From Bacteroidaceae bacterium (lineage in GTDB: Bacteria > Bacteroidota > Bacteroidia > Bacteroidales > Bacteroidaceae), in contig JAILKU010000035.1 in the NCBI GenBank assembly GCA_024693505.1, positions 1 to 39,485 on the forward strand: 39,485 nt of DNA, in the 5' to 3' direction. The position numbers and the translations under genes are program-made. Numbering within the stretch: position 1 is the stretch's first letter; each line of letters starts with the position of its first letter. Shown one piece after another: positions 1 to 8,671 of the stretch. Below the pieces are notes generated by a model that was given only the letters and a program-made list of their open reading frames with translations, did not search any database and was not told the origin of the DNA.

Positions 1-91
1 TAACAAACAAAACTGTCAACCAAAATCAGTACAGGTCACACATCATCTACGATAGGTATCTCCTATTCGCTGTCCCTATGCTCGACATTTA

Positions 92-150
92 TTCCCAAGC
101 TGGGAATGTTTCGTTCCCAGGCTGGGAATGTTTTGTTCCCAGGCTGGGAA
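92..150. repeat. Array of three 15-bp palindromes at 22-bp period
   Basis: Three near-identical palindromes (TTCCCA, three bases, TGGGAA) lie at 92-106, 114-128 and 136-150. The repeat step is exactly 22 bases, with spacers TGTTTCG and TGTTTTG. The step equals about two helical turns, so all three would face the same side of the DNA. No gene overlaps them. Function is not known: a protein-binding array or a family of palindromic interspersed repeats are both possible. Confidence 0.85.
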
Positions 151-196
151 TAATTACATTCCTTAATGGAATTGGGCGCAACTTCCTTTCTGTGTT

Positions 197-273
197 GTAG
201 ATGATCGGTAGAGGCAAAGTAGAGGATCAGTAGAGGGTCAGTAGAGGTAAAGTAGAGGTTTTGTAGAAGGAAA
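197..273. repeat. 11-bp tandem repeat, seven units (GTAGAGGnnnn)
   Basis: Seven units start at 197, 208, 219, 230, 241, 252 and 263, exactly 11 bases apart. The conserved part is GTAGAGG (first unit GTAGATG, last GTAGAAG) and the last four bases vary (CAAA, ATCA, GTCA, TAAA, TTTT). One isolated extra copy lies at 328-338. The fixed core with variable spacer at helical pitch looks more like phased binding sites than simple slippage, but this is inference. Confidence 0.85.
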
Positions 274-617
274 ATAGATGTAGAGTAATATTCAAGTATC
301 TAAAATACAAGGATTTATGAGCATAAAGTAGAGGTAAACTGCGATTTGGAACATATTTCCAAGCTTATTCTCACGGAATTTGTGCCGTAGCCTAACAAAT
401 CTCGGATAATTAGCGGACAGCAATAATTTCTTTTGTACATTCCCTTGGCTTGCAGTATAGGGCGCCGGATGTTAATGGACTCTATGAGGCAGTAAAGAAG
501 AGAAGGGAAAAAAGTAGCACCGTAAGATTGTCCATTCCCTTTTTTGTATTATTTCTATACCATCTAGGAAGAAATACTGAACTTTGCAATCAGAAATCCT
601 TTTTAACCTATTTATAA
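274..617. other. Intergenic stretch without a gene
   Basis: Upstream region of the adhesin fragment. Apart from the isolated GTAGAGG copy at 328-338 I see no coding region, RNA gene or clear terminator. A weak promoter-like AACTTTG lies at 579-585, but no convincing TAnnTTTG/TTTG pair is visible, so the promoter of the following gene is not defined. Confidence 0.4.
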
Positions 618-1244
618 TTGATAAGCATAAAACAAAAACTATTTTTTCTCCTAACCGCACTGATGTGCGTGTTTGGAACGAGTGCCTGGGCACTGGACGT
701 GAAAGACGGTGTCTATCAGATTGGTACGGCAGAAGGCCTGGTGGCCTTCTCCGAGTTGGTAAACGGAGGCGAAACGTTGGCCAATGCTGTCTTGACGGCT
801 GACATTGACATGACGAACGAGAGTGCGAATTTCCTTCCTGTTGGTTCAGAAGCCAATCCCTATTCCGGCACGTTCGATGGGCAAGGGCATCGCATCAGCA
901 ACCTGAACATTTCCTTGCATCAGGATTTAGTCGGCCTTTTCGGTGTCATCAAGACGCCTGCAGTCATCAAAAACCTAATTATTGATGAAAGCTGTAGCAT
1001 AGAAGGCGGTGACCAATATTGTGGTATGATAGGCATTGCCATGTCCCCAGAGAGAAGTGGGGATGTTTACTTGGAGAATCTGGGCATGGAAGGTAACATC
1101 ACACTATCAGGCAAGAACGGTGCAGGCATAATAGCATCAATCTATAACCATAATTTTACGTGTCATCTAAAGAATTGCTATGTAACAGGCAATGTAAATT
1201 CAGGAGGTAAATCTGGCCTTCTGGTAGGATGGGCAGGTGACTAG
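618..1244 (+). CDS. GLUG-type secreted adhesin-like protein, probably truncated
   Basis: A 208-residue secreted protein. Residues 1-25 form a signal peptide (ISIKQKLFFLLTALMCVFG, then AWA). The start is TTG at 618; the first ATG, at 663, would remove the positive N-region, so TTG or a mutated ATG is the better start. The body begins DVKDGVYQIGTAEGLVAFSE and carries the adhesin-like pattern FDGQGHRISNLNI followed by GLFG and NLGMEGNI/NCYVTGNV segments, as in GLUG-repeat beta-helix proteins of Prevotella/Bacteroides. Family members usually run several hundred residues and end in a sorting-type tail. This one stops abruptly after GLLVGWAGD, before a hairpin, so it is likely a shortened gene. Role (surface adhesion or glycan binding) is inferred from family. 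Confidence 0.6.
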   Translation: MISIKQKLFFLLTALMCVFGTSAWALDVKDGVYQIGTAEGLVAFSELVNGGETLANAVLTADIDMTNESANFLPVGSEANPYSGTFDGQGHRISNLNISLHQDLVGLFGVIKTPAVIKNLIIDESCSIEGGDQYCGMIGIAMSPERSGDVYLENLGMEGNITLSGKNGAGIIASIYNHNFTCHLKNCYVTGNVNSGGKSGLLVGWAGD

Positions 1245-1264
1245 TTAGTTATTAATTGTCCCTG

Positions 1265-1299
1265 GCAGTGACGTTCGAACACGAGTCGGACGTCACTGC
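1265..1299 (+). terminator. Hairpin after the adhesin fragment
   Basis: Perfect 10-bp stem GCAGTGACGT (1265-1274) / ACGTCACTGC (1290-1299) with a 15-base loop, 20 bases past the stop codon. It is followed by TTCTTCCC rather than a clean T-run, so it may be a weak terminator or an mRNA-end stabiliser. Confidence 0.5.
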
Positions 1300-1333
1300 T
1301 TCTTCCCAGAATCCAAATTGAACATATCTGTGT

Positions 1334-1384
1334 AAGTATTTAACAATAATAAGTATTTAACAATAATAAGTATTTAACAATAAT
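1334..1384 (+). repeat. 17-bp tandem repeat x3 abutting a start codon
   Basis: Three perfect copies of aagtatttaacaataat at 1334-1350, 1351-1367 and 1368-1384. The next three bases are the ATG of the fasciclin gene, so the leader and translation-initiation region consist of the repeat. A change in copy number would alter leader length without touching the coding frame. Confidence 0.9.
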
Positions 1385-3490
1385 ATGAGCAAACTATATT
1401 CGTTACTTCTCGCTTGCTTTTTGTTCCTTTCGTCCTGCACAGAGCAAATAGACACGTCTGTTCGCTATGTGTTCACTACAAATACGGTAGCTAGCTATCT
1501 GCAGAAACATGAGCAGTATAGTGAATACTACCGGCTATTGGACAAGACACCCGTGAGCAGTATTTCAAACACCACGCTGCTGCAACTATTGACAGCCAGA
1601 GGTAATTATACTGTCTTTGCGCCCACGAACGAAGCTATTCAGCTCTATTTGGATACACTGGTTAAGAACGATATCATAGACGAGGCTTCGTGGAATGGTT
1701 TCCGCGACAGTGCTTCTCTGGACAGCGTCGAGAAGGTCATTGTGTATAATAGTATTATTGATGGTGGTGACAATTTCGTTTTTCCTACCTACGACCTCCC
1801 TACAACAAGCGGAGCTGACATTCCTTTAAGCAATATGTATGACCGCAAACTCACAGTCACTTATAATGCATATAAGCCTGGAGTTATTTTTGTTAATGAC
1901 TGCCCTATAGATGAACGGAATCGTGACATACCAGTTCTAAATGGCTTTATCCATGCCATGAACCGAGTCATTGCGCCCAGTAATAATACGCTATCTCATC
2001 TCTTGTCAAATATTATCAGCAGAAAAGAAGAAGGCTATTATGTGGCCGCAATGTTGGCTGATGCCTGCGGTATGAAAGACACCCTCAGAATGATACGTGA
2101 TGATCAATACGAGTTTCTTTATCAGACTGGTGTGATTGAGAAAACTACCGCAAGACTAAGTGGCTTAGAGTTCTATACTCCTGAACACCGTTACTATGGG
2201 TTTACCTATTTTGCCGAGACGGATAGCTTGTGGAGTGACATTTTAGGCATGCCCGCACTTGACATTACGGTGCAGGACGTTGTTGATTATCTGGCAAAGA
2301 ACAATATATATCCTGATGCCCGAAACGATAAGAATTATACTTCGGAGGATAATCTGCTTAACCGATTCGTTACATATCATTTTTTACCAATGATGCTTCA
2401 GCCTGGGAAACTGGTCTATCACTATAATGAGCTGGGATATTTACCTTATAATAGCGGAACTCCTACCGTAGCAATGGCTGAGTTCTACACCACCATGGGA
2501 AAGCCTCGCCTGCTGAAGGTGTTTGAGAGCGGGGAAAGTAAAGGAATATATCTGAACCGTTTCCCGAAAATAGACAATGGACGACACGGCTCTTACCATG
2601 AACTGAGTTGTGACCCAGACAAAGCAGGCATATTTATCGGTGAACCGAATAGAGAAGGTCAATATAATGTCCGGAATGGTATCATCTATCCGATAGACAG
2701 ATTATTGGTATTTGACACTCAGACACGCGATAACATGGGACGCGAGCGTATCCGATGGGATGCGGCCGCTATGTTTCCCGAGATGATTAATAACGACATC
2801 CGAATTAGCGAGTTGACGGACAGTAGGCATTTCAGTATCAGTTTCCCTTCTGACGAGCAGTACCGCTATCTTGAGAACGCATGGTGCGGGCGAAGCCAAA
2901 ACCTGCACTACCGAACGGGAAGAGACGCTGGATGGACCAACTATTTGGGTGACGAGTTTCAGCTGGACCGTATTCCAGATATGATAATACGAATGCCCCC
3001 TGTGCCTCGTCGAGGTACATACGAATTACGTTTCGGAATCAACACCAACGAGATGCGTAGCATGGTACAATGCTATTGGGGAACAAACAGGGACGCTCTA
3101 TATGCTACAGGACTGCCACTTGATACACGTATCGGTGGTAGATACCGCTATACATCGAACGGAACATTTCCCAGCGAAATAGGATGGGAACAAGATACTG
3201 AAGACGATGATTACAATGCCGAGGTGGATAAAAGGATGCGTAATAAGGACTATATGAAGAACTGCAACTTGATGGCTGCAGGCACACCCGGGACTTCTAC
3301 CACACTACGTAGGGCTGAAAACTGTATTAGACGCATTATTTTGCGGCAAACGATGGATCCCGATGAAATCTATTATCTTCGTTTTAAGGGCGTGCTTGAT
3401 GATGAGAATAAGTTTCTCTTCATGGATTATCTTGAGTACTGCCCAAAAGAGGTTTATGACAACCCCGAAACACCGGAAGACATTTGGTGA
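1385..3490 (+). CDS. Fasciclin-domain surface lipoprotein
   Basis: A 701-residue predicted lipoprotein: signal peptide ending in the lipobox LFLSSC, with Cys at about residue 18. The first fasciclin (FAS1) domain spans roughly residues 35-200, with the hallmark stretch NYTVFAPTNEAIQ and a closing VLNGFIHAMNRVIAP. A second, more divergent FAS1-like region follows around 295-440 (DITVQDVVDYLAKNNIY to NVRNGIIYPIDRLLVF). The C-terminal 250 residues form an uncharacterised beta-rich region (TYELRFGINTNEMRSMVQCY). Such proteins are common surface lipoproteins beside carbohydrate-use genes in Bacteroidetes and are thought to bind glycans or proteins. It is first in a plus-strand run with the CotH, GH2-like and GH95-like genes. 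Start codon fixed by the signal peptide. Confidence 0.8.
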   Translation: MSKLYSLLLACFLFLSSCTEQIDTSVRYVFTTNTVASYLQKHEQYSEYYRLLDKTPVSSISNTTLLQLLTARGNYTVFAPTNEAIQLYLDTLVKNDIIDEASWNGFRDSASLDSVEKVIVYNSIIDGGDNFVFPTYDLPTTSGADIPLSNMYDRKLTVTYNAYKPGVIFVNDCPIDERNRDIPVLNGFIHAMNRVIAPSNNTLSHLLSNIISRKEEGYYVAAMLADACGMKDTLRMIRDDQYEFLYQTGVIEKTTARLSGLEFYTPEHRYYGFTYFAETDSLWSDILGMPALDITVQDVVDYLAKNNIYPDARNDKNYTSEDNLLNRFVTYHFLPMMLQPGKLVYHYNELGYLPYNSGTPTVAMAEFYTTMGKPRLLKVFESGESKGIYLNRFPKIDNGRHGSYHELSCDPDKAGIFIGEPNREGQYNVRNGIIYPIDRLLVFDTQTRDNMGRERIRWDAAAMFPEMINNDIRISELTDSRHFSISFPSDEQYRYLENAWCGRSQNLHYRTGRDAGWTNYLGDEFQLDRIPDMIIRMPPVPRRGTYELRFGINTNEMRSMVQCYWGTNRDALYATGLPLDTRIGGRYRYTSNGTFPSEIGWEQDTEDDDYNAEVDKRMRNKDYMKNCNLMAAGTPGTSTTLRRAENCIRRIILRQTMDPDEIYYLRFKGVLDDENKFLFMDYLEYCPKEVYDNPETPEDIW

Positions 3491-3607
3491 GTTTAAAGTT
3501 CAAAGTTTAAGGTTCAAAGTTCAAGGTTCAAAGTTTAAAGTTCAAGGTTTAAAGTTTAAAGTTCAAAGTTTAAAGTTCAAGGTTTAAAGTTCAAGGTTTA
3601 AAGTTCA
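3491..3607 (+). repeat. Heptamer tandem array (GTTYAAR), 16.7 units, filling an intergenic gap
   Basis: The 117 bases between the TGA of the fasciclin gene and the ATG of the CotH gene consist entirely of the 7-base unit GTTYAAR (GTTTAAA, GTTCAAA, GTTCAAG, GTTTAAG): 16 full units plus GTTCA. No other sequence is left in the gap. It holds no T-run terminator and no recognisable promoter. Heptanucleotide arrays of this kind are known from other phyla (for example the STRR repeats of filamentous cyanobacteria); whether these are related is unknown. Confidence 0.95.
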
Positions 3608-5752
3608 ATGAAACGATTGACTTTTATCTTTTGTCTGCTGACTGTTATATGCTATGTACATGCACAGCCGGCGTTCAACAAACCGCATGGGTTGTACAAG
3701 ATACCGATGCTTATTACTATCTCGGCCCAAAGCCCAGACAGCAAGATATACTATACAACGGACGGCAGCGAACCTACTTTAAACAGCACACTATATACAA
3801 GGTCGTTCCTCATCAAGTCCACCACCATTCTGCGGGCTGCCGAGTTCCAGGATGACACTTTGGCATCGCCCATTGCTACCTGTTCCTACATCTATCCCAA
3901 CTCGGTACTGGAGCAGCCTAATAATCCGGTGGGTTATCCCAGCAAGTGGGGCAAGTATGCCACTATCTCCGGCACAGCCATTGCCGACTATGAAATGGAT
4001 CCTGAAATGACTGGAAACTCAGTTTACGCAAAAAAGATTACAGACGGGTTTTACACCTTGCCCATTCTCTCTTTAGTTACCGACAAGGATAATCTTTTCA
4101 ATACCCAGGCTGACGAGAAGACAGGCGGCATTTATATCTTCACAGGTGTACCAGTGTCGAATTATCCAGGCCGGGGATGGGAACGACCCGTCTCTGCTGA
4201 GTTGTTTGGCGGTCAGAAAGAGTATAATCTGCAAGTGAATTGTGCTCTTACCATCCATGGACACTCAAGTCGTTTCCCCGAGAAGAACCCTAAACACTCT
4301 TTACGTCTGAAATTCAAGAGCGACTACGGTCCTGGCAAACTGAACTATCCACTATTTGGAGATGAAGAAGGCAATGTTTCTAAATTTAATTGTATTATTA
4401 TCCGGTCCATGTCCAACGATAGCTGGATATATCAGGGAAACGGGCGTGGCACAAGTCAGTATATCAAGGAGCTTTGGGCCAGATTAATCCAAAAGAAAAT
4501 GGGACATCCCTCCACCAACGGTGTATATGTCCATCTGTTTATTAATGGCATGTATTGGGGACTTTATTGTATCTCCGAACGCATAAACGACGATTTCTGC
4601 AAGACGCATTTTGGTGGTGACAAAGAGGACTACGACGTGGTGAAGATGTCAGAAGTAAATAAGCGTATGGAGGCTTCCGACGGGAGTATAGACAAATGGA
4701 ATGAAATGGTTAGTTTGGCAGAGAAAGCCGCTGACAACCAATACTACTTTAAGCTGATTGGTCGAAATGGTGAAGAGCCACTGCTTGATGTTGACAATTT
4801 CATTGACTACATGCTTATTAACCAATACAGCGGCAACGAAGACTGGGATTCTCATAACTGGACAGCTATCCGCAACCGCAAGAGGGCCGACAAGGGATTC
4901 CAGTTCCTCGTATGGGACGCAGAATGCATTTTTCGGAATGACAACTTCAATGCTCTGAATATCTATTACAATTGATGTACCACCCATATTTTCAGATGTC
5001 TGATGCAGAATGCTATTTTCCGTCATCGCTACGTTGACCGGATTTATAAGCATCTTGTTGCCGAAGGTGGCTTGCTGACGGAAGGGCCAGTTGTCGAATT
5101 ATGGGACAGCCTCTATAATGATATCTCATTGGCTCTCTACGACGAGTCCGCCCGCTGGGGTGACTACCGTAAAGACGTCCACCAATTCTTCTCCAAGGGT
5201 GAATTATATACCCCGGAGAAACAATATTTGGCTGAACGCAATAAACTCCTGACAGAATACTTTCCAAAGCGGACAAGTATCTTTCTTCAACAGCTCATTG
5301 ATAAAGGCTGGTATCCTAAGACACCTCCCCCTGTCTTTCTGGTGAATGGAGAGGAATGCCAGACTGATACTCTGACATTCGAAGACACGCTTACTTTGAG
5401 TGGTACACCTGCTGTACTATATACCCTTGACGGTTCTGACCCCGTTTCATGGATTTATTCATCAAGTGGCAAACGCACCAATTCGGCTATCACCTACCAG
5501 AAAGGTACGAACCTCCTTGACACCCTTCCTAAGGAAGAAGGGTGGGTTACACTGAAAGCCATTGTCCAGTCCGTCCAAGGCTGGAGCCCTACTGTGGAAC
5601 GTTCATTCTATGTGACTAAGACTACTGGTAATAGACTACCGACAACAGACTTTGCTCGAACGAAGAATGTTTATGACCTTAGTGGTCGCCGTGTTGAAAA
5701 GATTCACAAGGGCATATATATCATTAATGGTAGAAGGGTAATAATTAAGTAA
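3608..5752 (+). pseudogene. CotH-kinase-like secreted protein interrupted by an in-frame TGA
   Basis: Two pieces lie in the same frame: 3608-4975 (455 residues) and a continuation to 5752. They are separated only by one TGA at 4973-4975, after NALNIYYN; the sequence then continues CTTHIFRCLMQNAIFRHRYVDR without a shift. Order: signal peptide (1-20); a chitobiase-C-like Ig module (about 28-90, KIYYTTDGSEPTLNSTLY); a CotH-type kinase fold (about 150-455, with LTIHGHSSRFPEKN, NGMYWGLYCISERIND and FLVWDAECIF); the typical CotH C-lobe ESARWGDYRKDV; a second TDGSDP module; and a Prevotella-type tail (VYDLSGRRV to KGIYIINGRRVIIK). CotH proteins of spores phosphorylate proteins; in Bacteroidetes the role is unclear. 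TGA is a normal stop elsewhere in the window, so a nonsense mutation, sequencing error or readthrough are the choices. Restart at ATG 5003 is possible. Confidence 0.75.
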
Positions 5753-5783
5753 CTTCCTTTTTCAAGTAATCCCAATTAATAAT

Positions 5784-8666
5784 ATGATGAGCGTAAAGAG
5801 AATTTGCACTATCGGTCTCCTGTTATGTTATGTAGGAATCTACTCATGGGGACGATGTGATAATTCCCCAGAAAAGGAGAGTACGACCTTTGAGATGCGT
5901 TATTTCACGCGTGACGAGAAGGCTAACGGGGTGACCGATTTTCATGGCGAAACGGAATGGCTTGACACAGAAGAGCGCATAGAATTGCTGAGCTACTATG
6001 CGGACTATGCCTCACGGACATGGGGAGACCCAAATCTGAATACACCTCTGTTCAACGAGGAGCAAGTAAAGGAAAGGCTGGCCAAGATAAAACCTCAACC
6101 CACGACCGCAGTGCGCCAGACCATCCATTTGCGAGAGTGGCGAGCCTGCGGCTATAAAGCGGGAAAAGAGAATGAGGTGGCCGAGAGGTGGCGACTTTGG
6201 AAAGCTAATGGTGCACGTATTCAGGAAGGGTGTCTTATTCTGGACGGCACATCAGCTTCGCCTGCCATAGAACCAATTACCTGGCGCTTCCGTATGAAGG
6301 GCACACTTGCGGGTTCGGCCTCGGGTCTGCATGTCACCCTGAATGGGAAAGGCGGTGCTGCTATGGACATTGCCATAGATAAGTTTCAAGACTTTGAGAT
6401 ATACGGTGACTTGCCTAACCGCCGTGTCTTCCTGTCATCAGGAGGCCAGACGATAAGGGAGTTGGATTTTCCCGAGGGTTTTGGCGATACCGTCACCTCC
6501 TTCTCCATCGGTGCCGAGCAGGGAAAGGCTTCTCTGGAACGTTTCTCTTTCTACAGTTTCGTCCCGCAGTTCGAGGTCAAATCGACGCCTTACCGCATGG
6601 AACTTCTCTACGATGGGGATTTCCTGCCAGTGCCGAAAATGGAGGGCTGGCAACGCGACGGCTACGATGACACGGACTGGGAAACGGTTGTCCTGCCTTC
6701 GCCGCACGGCTGCCTGAGCGAAGCCGGGGAGAGCTACTACCTCAGGACCAAAGTACAGGTGGGCGATTTCAAGACAGCCATCCTGAACATGGAGACGCTC
6801 GACCCGGCCGGGGAGGTGTGGGTGAACGGTGAGCCTGCCGCTGTTCTACAGGGGCGGATGCCCAGATGCATAGACATTGCAGAATATCTGCTTCCGAACA
6901 GGGAGAACACAATAGCCGTCAGGGTGAAGCCCTACTTTGCCCGCCACGCCATGCATCATACACCTACGGACCACAACATCGGATGGTTCCTGGGCCGTAC
7001 TTCACTGATACTGAATCAGGATACGTGCCATATTGCCGAAGCCTTGGCCCATACTGCCATGCTAAATGGTGGGGAAGCCGTGCAGCATCACCGGCTCACT
7101 GTCCGTAATTCCACCATTTTCAGCAGGAAAGCGAGCATTGAAGTGAACTACTACCCGTGGTTTCCTGAGGAGGGGGAACGGGTGGCAACAGTCTCTCGCC
7201 AAGTGGAACTGAGGCCGAGGGACAACATCTTCGAGGTGGATCTGAAAATAGAAAATCCCCAACTATGGGCTCCTGTTACGCCAAGGCTCTATCGGGTAGA
7301 GGTCATTCTGAGAAACGAGGAGGGGGAACCCATTGACGACTATGTGAGCACTACAGGCATACGGCTCATCGAGCAGATGGAGGGTGTCCTTTACATTAAC
7401 CACCGTCCGGAAATGCTCAACGGCGGACAGAACATGGGCTATCGTCCGCCTCTGGAATATATGTCCCGAACTGTGCGCTGTGCCACGGATGAGATGATTA
7501 TGCGTGAACTGATGATGGTAAAGTCCATGGGCGGCAACCTGATGCGTGTTCATGTGCATGCCGAGGCCGGTGTGACAGAAGGACTCAACGACTTCCGGTT
7601 TGCCGAGTATGCCGACCAGATGGGGCTTTATCTGATATGGGCCACAGCAGCATGGATTCGCGAGGGTGAGGCATGGAACGTGGATATTGCCAACTATCCC
7701 CTTTATATTCGTTCGGTCTATAATCATCCGTCCATCGTCCTGTGGGAAGCCAGCAATCACCCAAACAGATTCAAACGGCATGATGCTACTGATACACAGG
7801 ACTACTTCGAACAGATTATAAGGTCCATCCTCTCGGCCGACTCTACCCGTCTGATATCGCCCACCTCCTTCTGGCAGCATTCCCACTATGCCAACTACGA
7901 CGGCACAAAGGACTATAAAGGCAATGACCTGAAACCTAACCCGTGGCTGATGCACCGCATGATGACCCGTGGCAGTCAGGATGCCTATTCAGGCTATAGC
8001 AATAACTGGAGCCAGGTGCGCAAGATACCGAATGACTGGGCACGCCAGTGCCTTGAAGGCAAGGACTTGTGCTATTTCAACTTCGAGCATGAGGAGTCCA
8101 TCGGCCAGCCCAACTGGAATCTGGCACGAAAGGAACCGTGGTATGAAGTAAAGTCCTACGAGTGGGACTACAGTGTAGGTAACATAGGGCGTGCGTTTGA
8201 GACCTCGGAGTGGCGGGCCAGCCAAGCGTATCAAGCTTTCGGAGCATGGGAGTCGATGAAGATGCAGACACTGGCCGGAGTAAGTGGCTATTCGTGGTGT
8301 ACGATGGAGTCAGGTGCCAATATGGTTACCTATTTGAAACCGCTCATTGACCCCTTCCTCGTGCCCAAATTGGCTTTCTATGCCAACCGAATGGCATTCC
8401 AGCCTCTCTGGGCAGGCAGTGACAATGTAGACACGGTTTATGGGCCTGATGACAGCATCCGTCCCGTCATTTTCAACATGGGCGAAGCCTGTACGGTAAC
8501 ACTTACGGTGGTACTGCAGAACGAAAAGGGGAAGACACTGGAGAAAAAGACATTCAAGAACATCAGTGTGCCTGAGGGGAGAAGCGTAACCCATCTTGAT
8601 GCCTTCCGCTTCCGCAACAAATCCGAAGGATGCCGTTTCATTGTGTATAGGATAAAAAGACAATAA
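5784..8666 (+). CDS. Divergent GH2-like glycoside hydrolase, secreted
   Basis: A 960-residue secreted protein (signal peptide about 1-23, start MMSVKRICTIGLLLCY). Domain order: an N-terminal region of about 270 residues; a GH2 sugar-binding jelly roll (about 275-400, with GWQRDGYDDTDWETVVLP and a typical WVNGEPAAVL); an Ig-like domain (about 430-525); and a TIM barrel (about 530-830, with VKSMGGNLMRVHVHAEAG). The loop that in GH2 enzymes ends in the acid/base Asn-Glu reads VLWEASNHP, giving N658-H659. A later acidic loop NFEHEESIGQPN (E768, E770, E771) is where a nucleophile could lie. So the fold is GH2-like but the catalytic set is not standard; a beta-galactosidase or glucuronidase label is not justified. 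It follows the CotH gene by 31 bases and is 5 bases ahead of the GH95-like gene, so co-transcription is likely. Confidence 0.8.
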   Translation: MMSVKRICTIGLLLCYVGIYSWGRCDNSPEKESTTFEMRYFTRDEKANGVTDFHGETEWLDTEERIELLSYYADYASRTWGDPNLNTPLFNEEQVKERLAKIKPQPTTAVRQTIHLREWRACGYKAGKENEVAERWRLWKANGARIQEGCLILDGTSASPAIEPITWRFRMKGTLAGSASGLHVTLNGKGGAAMDIAIDKFQDFEIYGDLPNRRVFLSSGGQTIRELDFPEGFGDTVTSFSIGAEQGKASLERFSFYSFVPQFEVKSTPYRMELLYDGDFLPVPKMEGWQRDGYDDTDWETVVLPSPHGCLSEAGESYYLRTKVQVGDFKTAILNMETLDPAGEVWVNGEPAAVLQGRMPRCIDIAEYLLPNRENTIAVRVKPYFARHAMHHTPTDHNIGWFLGRTSLILNQDTCHIAEALAHTAMLNGGEAVQHHRLTVRNSTIFSRKASIEVNYYPWFPEEGERVATVSRQVELRPRDNIFEVDLKIENPQLWAPVTPRLYRVEVILRNEEGEPIDDYVSTTGIRLIEQMEGVLYINHRPEMLNGGQNMGYRPPLEYMSRTVRCATDEMIMRELMMVKSMGGNLMRVHVHAEAGVTEGLNDFRFAEYADQMGLYLIWATAAWIREGEAWNVDIANYPLYIRSVYNHPSIVLWEASNHPNRFKRHDATDTQDYFEQIIRSILSADSTRLISPTSFWQHSHYANYDGTKDYKGNDLKPNPWLMHRMMTRGSQDAYSGYSNNWSQVRKIPNDWARQCLEGKDLCYFNFEHEESIGQPNWNLARKEPWYEVKSYEWDYSVGNIGRAFETSEWRASQAYQAFGAWESMKMQTLAGVSGYSWCTMESGANMVTYLKPLIDPFLVPKLAFYANRMAFQPLWAGSDNVDTVYGPDDSIRPVIFNMGEACTVTLTVVLQNEKGKTLEKKTFKNISVPEGRSVTHLDAFRFRNKSEGCRFIVYRIKRQ

Positions 8667-8671
8667 TCATT

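Noticed and set aside
197..273. CRISPR-like array
   Set aside because: Units are 11 bases with 4-base variable parts; no 25-45-base repeats with unique spacers and no cas genes.
3608..5752. TGA recoded as an amino acid or selenocysteine
   Set aside because: TGA ends many intact genes in the window (for example the fasciclin, HipB-like and nagA genes) and no SECIS-like element or selenoprotein family link was apparent; nonsense mutation is simpler.
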